Origin: Bacillota bacterium
GTDB lineage: Bacteria; Bacillota; SHA-98; Ch115
NCBI GenBank assembly: GCA_013178415.1
Contig: JABLXA010000001.1
Coordinates: forward strand, 97,445-161,444
DNA: 64,000 bases
Reading direction: 5' to 3'
Shown here piece by piece: positions 61,554-64,000 of the stretch. The notes beneath the pieces were generated by a model, which saw only the letters and a list, made by a program, of their open reading frames with translations, had not been told where the DNA came from and did not search any database. The translations under genes and the position numbers were made by a program. Position 1 is the first letter of the stretch, and each line of letters starts with the position of its first letter.

Positions 61554-61970
61554 ATGAGGCCGATTGATATACAGAATATGGTCTCCAGGACCCATGAAGT
61601 TGAAAAAGTTCAGCGGATATCCGAAGATTCCTCTCGCCTACAGCAGATCGCATTCGCCACTGAGCTTCTCAGATTGAAGGCTCGCCAGTCGAAGCAAGTC
61701 AAGGCTTCTGAGGAGACCGAGGGGGGCAAGGTTCACACTGGGGATCATCAACAGCGGAAGGTCAATGGGGACGGTAAGCAGCGTCATGGCACGGAAGGGA
61801 ATCCCTCCCATGGGGCGGGAAGGGATCAGTCTCATGGGGCGGAGGGGAATCACTCTCATGGCACGGAATGGAATCACGCGGAAGAAGGTCTTGACGAACG
61901 CCAGCGAGGGAGTTCTGGCCAGGAGGGGCAGGATCGCAGTACGGGCTTGGTGATAGACTCCCGGGCCTGA
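61554..61970 (+). CDS. small protein after sigD with His-rich repeats
   Basis: A 138-residue protein. The first 45 residues (RPIDIQNMVSRTHEVEKVQR and RLQQIAFATELLRLKARQSK) resemble short proteins found at the end of flagellar operons in some Clostridia; I know no function. The rest is polar and contains four 8-residue repeats starting with HG. No membrane segment or signal is present. ATG 61554 has only a weak Shine-Dalgarno. A terminator-like hairpin follows, so it may be the last gene of the flagellar string. Confidence 0.55.
   Translation: MRPIDIQNMVSRTHEVEKVQRISEDSSRLQQIAFATELLRLKARQSKQVKASEETEGGKVHTGDHQQRKVNGDGKQRHGTEGNPSHGAGRDQSHGAEGNHSHGTEWNHAEEGLDERQRGSSGQEGQDRSTGLVIDSRA
61785..61880 (+). 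repeat. four 24-bp in-frame tandem repeats
   Basis: Units begin at 61785, 61809, 61833 and 61857 and encode HGTEGNPS, HGAGRDQS, HGAEGNHS and HGTEWNHA. Each starts CATGG, and the copies differ at several bases, so the array is not a recent slippage product. Confidence 0.8.
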
Positions 61971-61993
61971 TGATCGACGCCGCCTCAATATTT

Positions 61994-62032
61994 GGCGCGG
62001 GACCGATGCCTAGATCTGCCCGCGCCTTTATC
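61994..62032 (+). terminator. terminator-like hairpin at the end of the flagellar string
   Basis: GGCGCGGG (61994-62001) pairs perfectly with CCCGCGCC (62019-62026) around a 17-base loop holding AGATCT, and TTTATCT follows. The T-run is short. Nothing else was supported in 61971-62258 on the plus strand; a minus-strand frame with a good Shine-Dalgarno is treated under findings. TATACT at 62212 could be a -10 for the next gene. Confidence 0.5.
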
Positions 62033-62258
62033 TGCCGCTTGAGGTCCAAATCACATTCCTGTCCATGACCGACCGCGAAGTGCCCCATAGTCGCGAACAT
62101 AACCGTGAATGGCGATGTTATCATGGCTCTCAAGCCTCCTTACAGGTATGTTATGCCTCTTACATTGATCCGTTGTCGACATTCCGGATGGCACTGGCCA
62201 GGATGATCTGTTATACTCAAATCTGAAAATCTAGCGGGGAAAAGGGGACTGCAGCGGC

Positions 62259-62696
62259 ATGGCATATGAGCATCAATATGAGCGTGAATATGAGCGCGAT
62301 CGTGATAACATGTGCTTTGCATGCGGCAAGGATAATCCAATAGGTCTCAAGCTGCGATTCGAACCAGATGGAGAGGAGCTCGTAGCGAGATTCATGACGC
62401 GCAGGGAGTTTCAGGGGTATCCGGGTATTCTCCACGGTGGAATAGCTGGAACGATTCTGGACGATCTTATGGCTAATTTGTTCATTGTTAGAGGAATCCA
62501 TGCCGTTACAGCCTCCATTGATATTAGTTTCCGCGTGCCCATTCCAATTGGCGAAATGATAACTGGGCGAGCAAGAATAGTCGATGATAGCGGGAGGATT
62601 GCCGAAACTGAGGGGGAATTATATCTTCCTGATGGAAAAGTCGCGGTCAGGGCCAGGGGAAGATTTGCGAAATTGGGCAAGTTAAAGACCGAGTAA
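62259..62696 (+). CDS. PaaI-family hot-dog-fold thioesterase
   Basis: Hot-dog-fold protein, probably an acyl-CoA thioesterase. NMCFACGKDNPIGLKLRFEP is a subgroup start with two cysteines, and the catalytic segment GYPGILHGGIAGTILDDLMA has the HGG motif followed by an Asp. The final strands (FRVPIPIGEMITGRARIV) are normal. The first 15 residues are Tyr/Glu/Arg-rich (YEHQYEREYERDRD), so the true start may be the ATG before CFACG at about 62310. No acyl substrate can be named. Neighbours give no pathway. Confidence 0.85.
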   Translation: MAYEHQYEREYERDRDNMCFACGKDNPIGLKLRFEPDGEELVARFMTRREFQGYPGILHGGIAGTILDDLMANLFIVRGIHAVTASIDISFRVPIPIGEMITGRARIVDDSGRIAETEGELYLPDGKVAVRARGRFAKLGKLKTE

Positions 62697-62743
62697 TCTA
62701 AGCGTGAAGGTGGCAGCAGTTCAGGCAATCTCGGCTCTCAAAT

Positions 62744-62758
62744 GGCGGAAATTCCGCC
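62744..62758. repeat. 15-base palindrome before monophosphatase gene
   Basis: GGCGGAA, a central A, and TTCCGCC form a perfect palindrome in the 149-base gap between the thioesterase and the phosphatase. No T-run follows. It may be an operator or a weak hairpin. Confidence 0.4.
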
Positions 62759-62845
62759 GCATTTACCCCATATTGGGATATTATGAGATAAACCATTCCT
62801 GACAGGGAAGGTCATGGAACATATTGGGTTGAGATTGTGAGGTGG

Positions 62846-63643
62846 ATGATTCAGTTGGATGAAATCGCAGTAGCGCGGAGAGCGGCAGAAGAAGCAGGGG
62901 CTATTTTGAGGGAGAAACTTGATCATGTTCGCAACATAGAATTTAAAGGCGAGCGGGATCTTGTAACTGAGGCTGATAGGCTATCTCAAGAACGCATTAT
63001 CAGCATAATATCTGAAGCCTTTCCTGGTGACCGTATCCTATGTGAAGAGTCGCCCGATAAGAGCATCATTGGAAATCCGGGGCGTATCGAAGGAAGGTTA
63101 TGGATAATTGATCCTCTGGATGGCACGACTAACTTTGCCCACGGGCTCAGACTCTTCGCAATCTCAATCGCTCTCATGCAGGATGGGGAATTGGTAATGG
63201 GGCTGGTATCGGATCCAAATTCCCGCGAGATGGTTATCGCCAAAAAAGGGAAAGGTACATATCTTGGGGAGACCCGGATCAGGACATCGAAGACGGAAAG
63301 CCTTGACAAAAGCCTCCTCGCCACCGGATTCCCGTATCATATAACCAAATCGAAAGATAATAATATCAACCACTTCATAAATTTTACGTTCAAGACTCAG
63401 GCCGTAAGGCGCCTTGGTTCCGCGGCCCTGGCTCTCACCTATGTCGCTCTAGGCCGATTGGATGGTTATTGGGAGATAGGCCTTTCCCCATGGGACATCG
63501 CTGCAGGCATATTGCTAGTAAGAGAAGCCGGAGGCACAGTGTCTGATTTCAGTGGAGGGGTTTCCGATCCCTTTAAACGCCAGATTGTGGCATCAAATGG
63601 CTTAATTCATCCTGCTATGCTGGACACATTGAGGGCAGGATAG
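62846..63643 (+). CDS. inositol monophosphatase-family phosphatase
   Basis: Mg2+-dependent sugar-phosphate phosphatase of the IMPase/SuhB group. Metal ligands are in ILCEESPD (Glu), IIDPLDGTTNFAHG (two Asp) and SPWDIAAG (Asp), in the expected order, and the GTTNF loop binds phosphate. RTSKTESLDKSLLATGFPYH is also typical. ATG 62846 follows GAGGTGG; GTG 62837 adds three residues. Substrates may be inositol phosphate, fructose-1,6-bisphosphate or 3'-phosphoadenosine phosphate and cannot be told apart by eye. Convergent with sdaAA. Confidence 0.9.
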   Translation: MIQLDEIAVARRAAEEAGAILREKLDHVRNIEFKGERDLVTEADRLSQERIISIISEAFPGDRILCEESPDKSIIGNPGRIEGRLWIIDPLDGTTNFAHGLRLFAISIALMQDGELVMGLVSDPNSREMVIAKKGKGTYLGETRIRTSKTESLDKSLLATGFPYHITKSKDNNINHFINFTFKTQAVRRLGSAALALTYVALGRLDGYWEIGLSPWDIAAGILLVREAGGTVSDFSGGVSDPFKRQIVASNGLIHPAMLDTLRAG

Positions 63644-63664
63644 AAGAGCCGCCCCGCCTCCGAG

Positions 63665-64000
63665 TCAGGAGCCTGTGGAATGATGGCTTATCAGCGCTAG
63701 GCGCCGTCCTGTGGGCGTTTCTGCAAGTCCTCCCTCCGCCGTCTCACGTAGAGCGCACGGGAGCATCCTTCCCACCTTCCCCATTGCTGATATGACCTCA
63801 TCGATGGGGATGACGCTTTTTATTCCGGCAAGGGCCATATCGGCTGAAGCGAGCGCCGCAGCAGCCGCTGTAGCGTTCCGTTTTACACATGGAACCTCCA
63901 CAAGCCCACCCACTGGATCACATACAAGCCCCAGAAGCCCCTTTAACGCTATGGCTCCTCCATGGCATACCTCATCAGGCCCCCCGCCTGCAAGCTCGAC
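63665..64000 (-). CDS. sdaAA: L-serine dehydratase alpha subunit, C-terminal part (partial)
   Basis: The frame is open through the right edge, so only the last 111 residues are seen. CHGGAIALKGLLGLVCDPVG, GLVEVPCVKRNATAAAAALA, SADMALAGIKSVIPIDEVIS and LRETAEGGLAETPTGRR match the iron-sulfur-dependent serine dehydratase (alpha chain), which converts L-serine to pyruvate and ammonia. Cysteines in LVCDP and VPC are among the cluster ligands. The gene is convergent with the phosphatase. Whether it is the separate alpha form or a fused SdaA cannot be told without the rest. Confidence 0.9.
   Translation of the reverse strand, partial: VELAGGGPDEVCHGGAIALKGLLGLVCDPVGGLVEVPCVKRNATAAAAALASADMALAGIKSVIPIDEVISAMGKVGRMLPCALRETAEGGLAETPTGRRLALISHHSTGS

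Noticed and set aside
62060-62223. 53-codon plus-strand frame after the flagellar terminator
   Set aside because: No ribosome-binding site and a random-looking product rich in Cys, His and Arg.

Overview
The window reads as a chromosomal segment from an endospore-forming, flagellated Bacillota (Clostridia-like). The evidence is a LonC-type sporulation-associated protease, an alpha/beta small acid-soluble spore protein, an AbrB transition-state regulator, a PSP1-family RicT gene, and two Bacillota gene neighbourhoods: rplI-lonC-dnaB-purA and speA/yaaO-holB-ricT-rsmI-abrB. GTG and TTG starts are frequent and Shine-Dalgarno sites are strong. I saw no tRNA, rRNA, CRISPR array, insertion sequence or complete prophage.

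Layout. 1-5055: end of rplI, then lonC, dnaB and purA. 5056-6455: a small accessory patch with a possible decayed reading frame and an MNT/HEPN (MntA/HepT-type) toxin-antitoxin pair. 6456-9437 (minus strand): an SsuABC/TauABC-like ABC importer. 9797-13683: a tandem-GAF protein, a lipoprotein of the DUF4015 putative glycoside hydrolase family, and an RHH/PIN (VapBC-type) pair behind a consensus sigma-A promoter. 13897-20179: an XPB/Ssl2-N-like protein overlapping a PLP decarboxylase, then holB, ricT, rsmI and a convergent abrB. 20322-21347 (minus): a Gfo/Idh/MocA oxidoreductase.

21682-31151: a sigma-28-type promoter, fliS, flaG, fliD, two FlgN/FliT-like genes, an NtrC-family response regulator with its histidine kinase, a beta-CASP metallohydrolase and an unrecognised helical protein. 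31174-31374 (minus): an SASP gene. 31448-37234: a second sigma-28-like promoter and cheW-cheA-cheY-cheB-cheR-cheX. 37464-61970: a long flagellar gene string (flgB, flgC, fliE-fliK, flgD, flgE, flbD, motA, motB, fliL, fliM, fliN, a fused fliO-fliP, fliQ, fliR, flhB, flhA, flhF, flhG, a PilZ/YcgR-like gene, sigD and a small ORF), closed by a terminator-like hairpin. 62259-64000: a PaaI-type thioesterase, an inositol monophosphatase-family gene and the 3' end of sdaAA on the minus strand.

How the genes work together. The flagellar string encodes rod and MS-ring parts, the C-ring switch, the export gate and ATPase, hook assembly, the stator, FlhF/FlhG placement factors, a probable c-di-GMP receptor, and the sigma factor that would read the two sigma-28-like promoters. 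The chemotaxis genes would feed phospho-CheY to the FliM/FliN switch, and CheX would remove the phosphate. Flagellin, FlgK/FlgL, FliW/CsrA, FlgF/FlgG, chemoreceptors, CheC/CheD and FliY are not in the window.

The most notable points are the FliO-FliP fusion, the NPVH (not NPTH) FlhB motif, the GAFTNA loop in the NtrC-like regulator, a degenerate FlhG ATPase core, alternating operator-like half-sites over the RHH/PIN promoter, and an XPB-N-domain protein with no helicase domain. I found no clearly new multi-gene system; the two proteins that best deserve follow-up are at 13897-15174 and 29892-31151.
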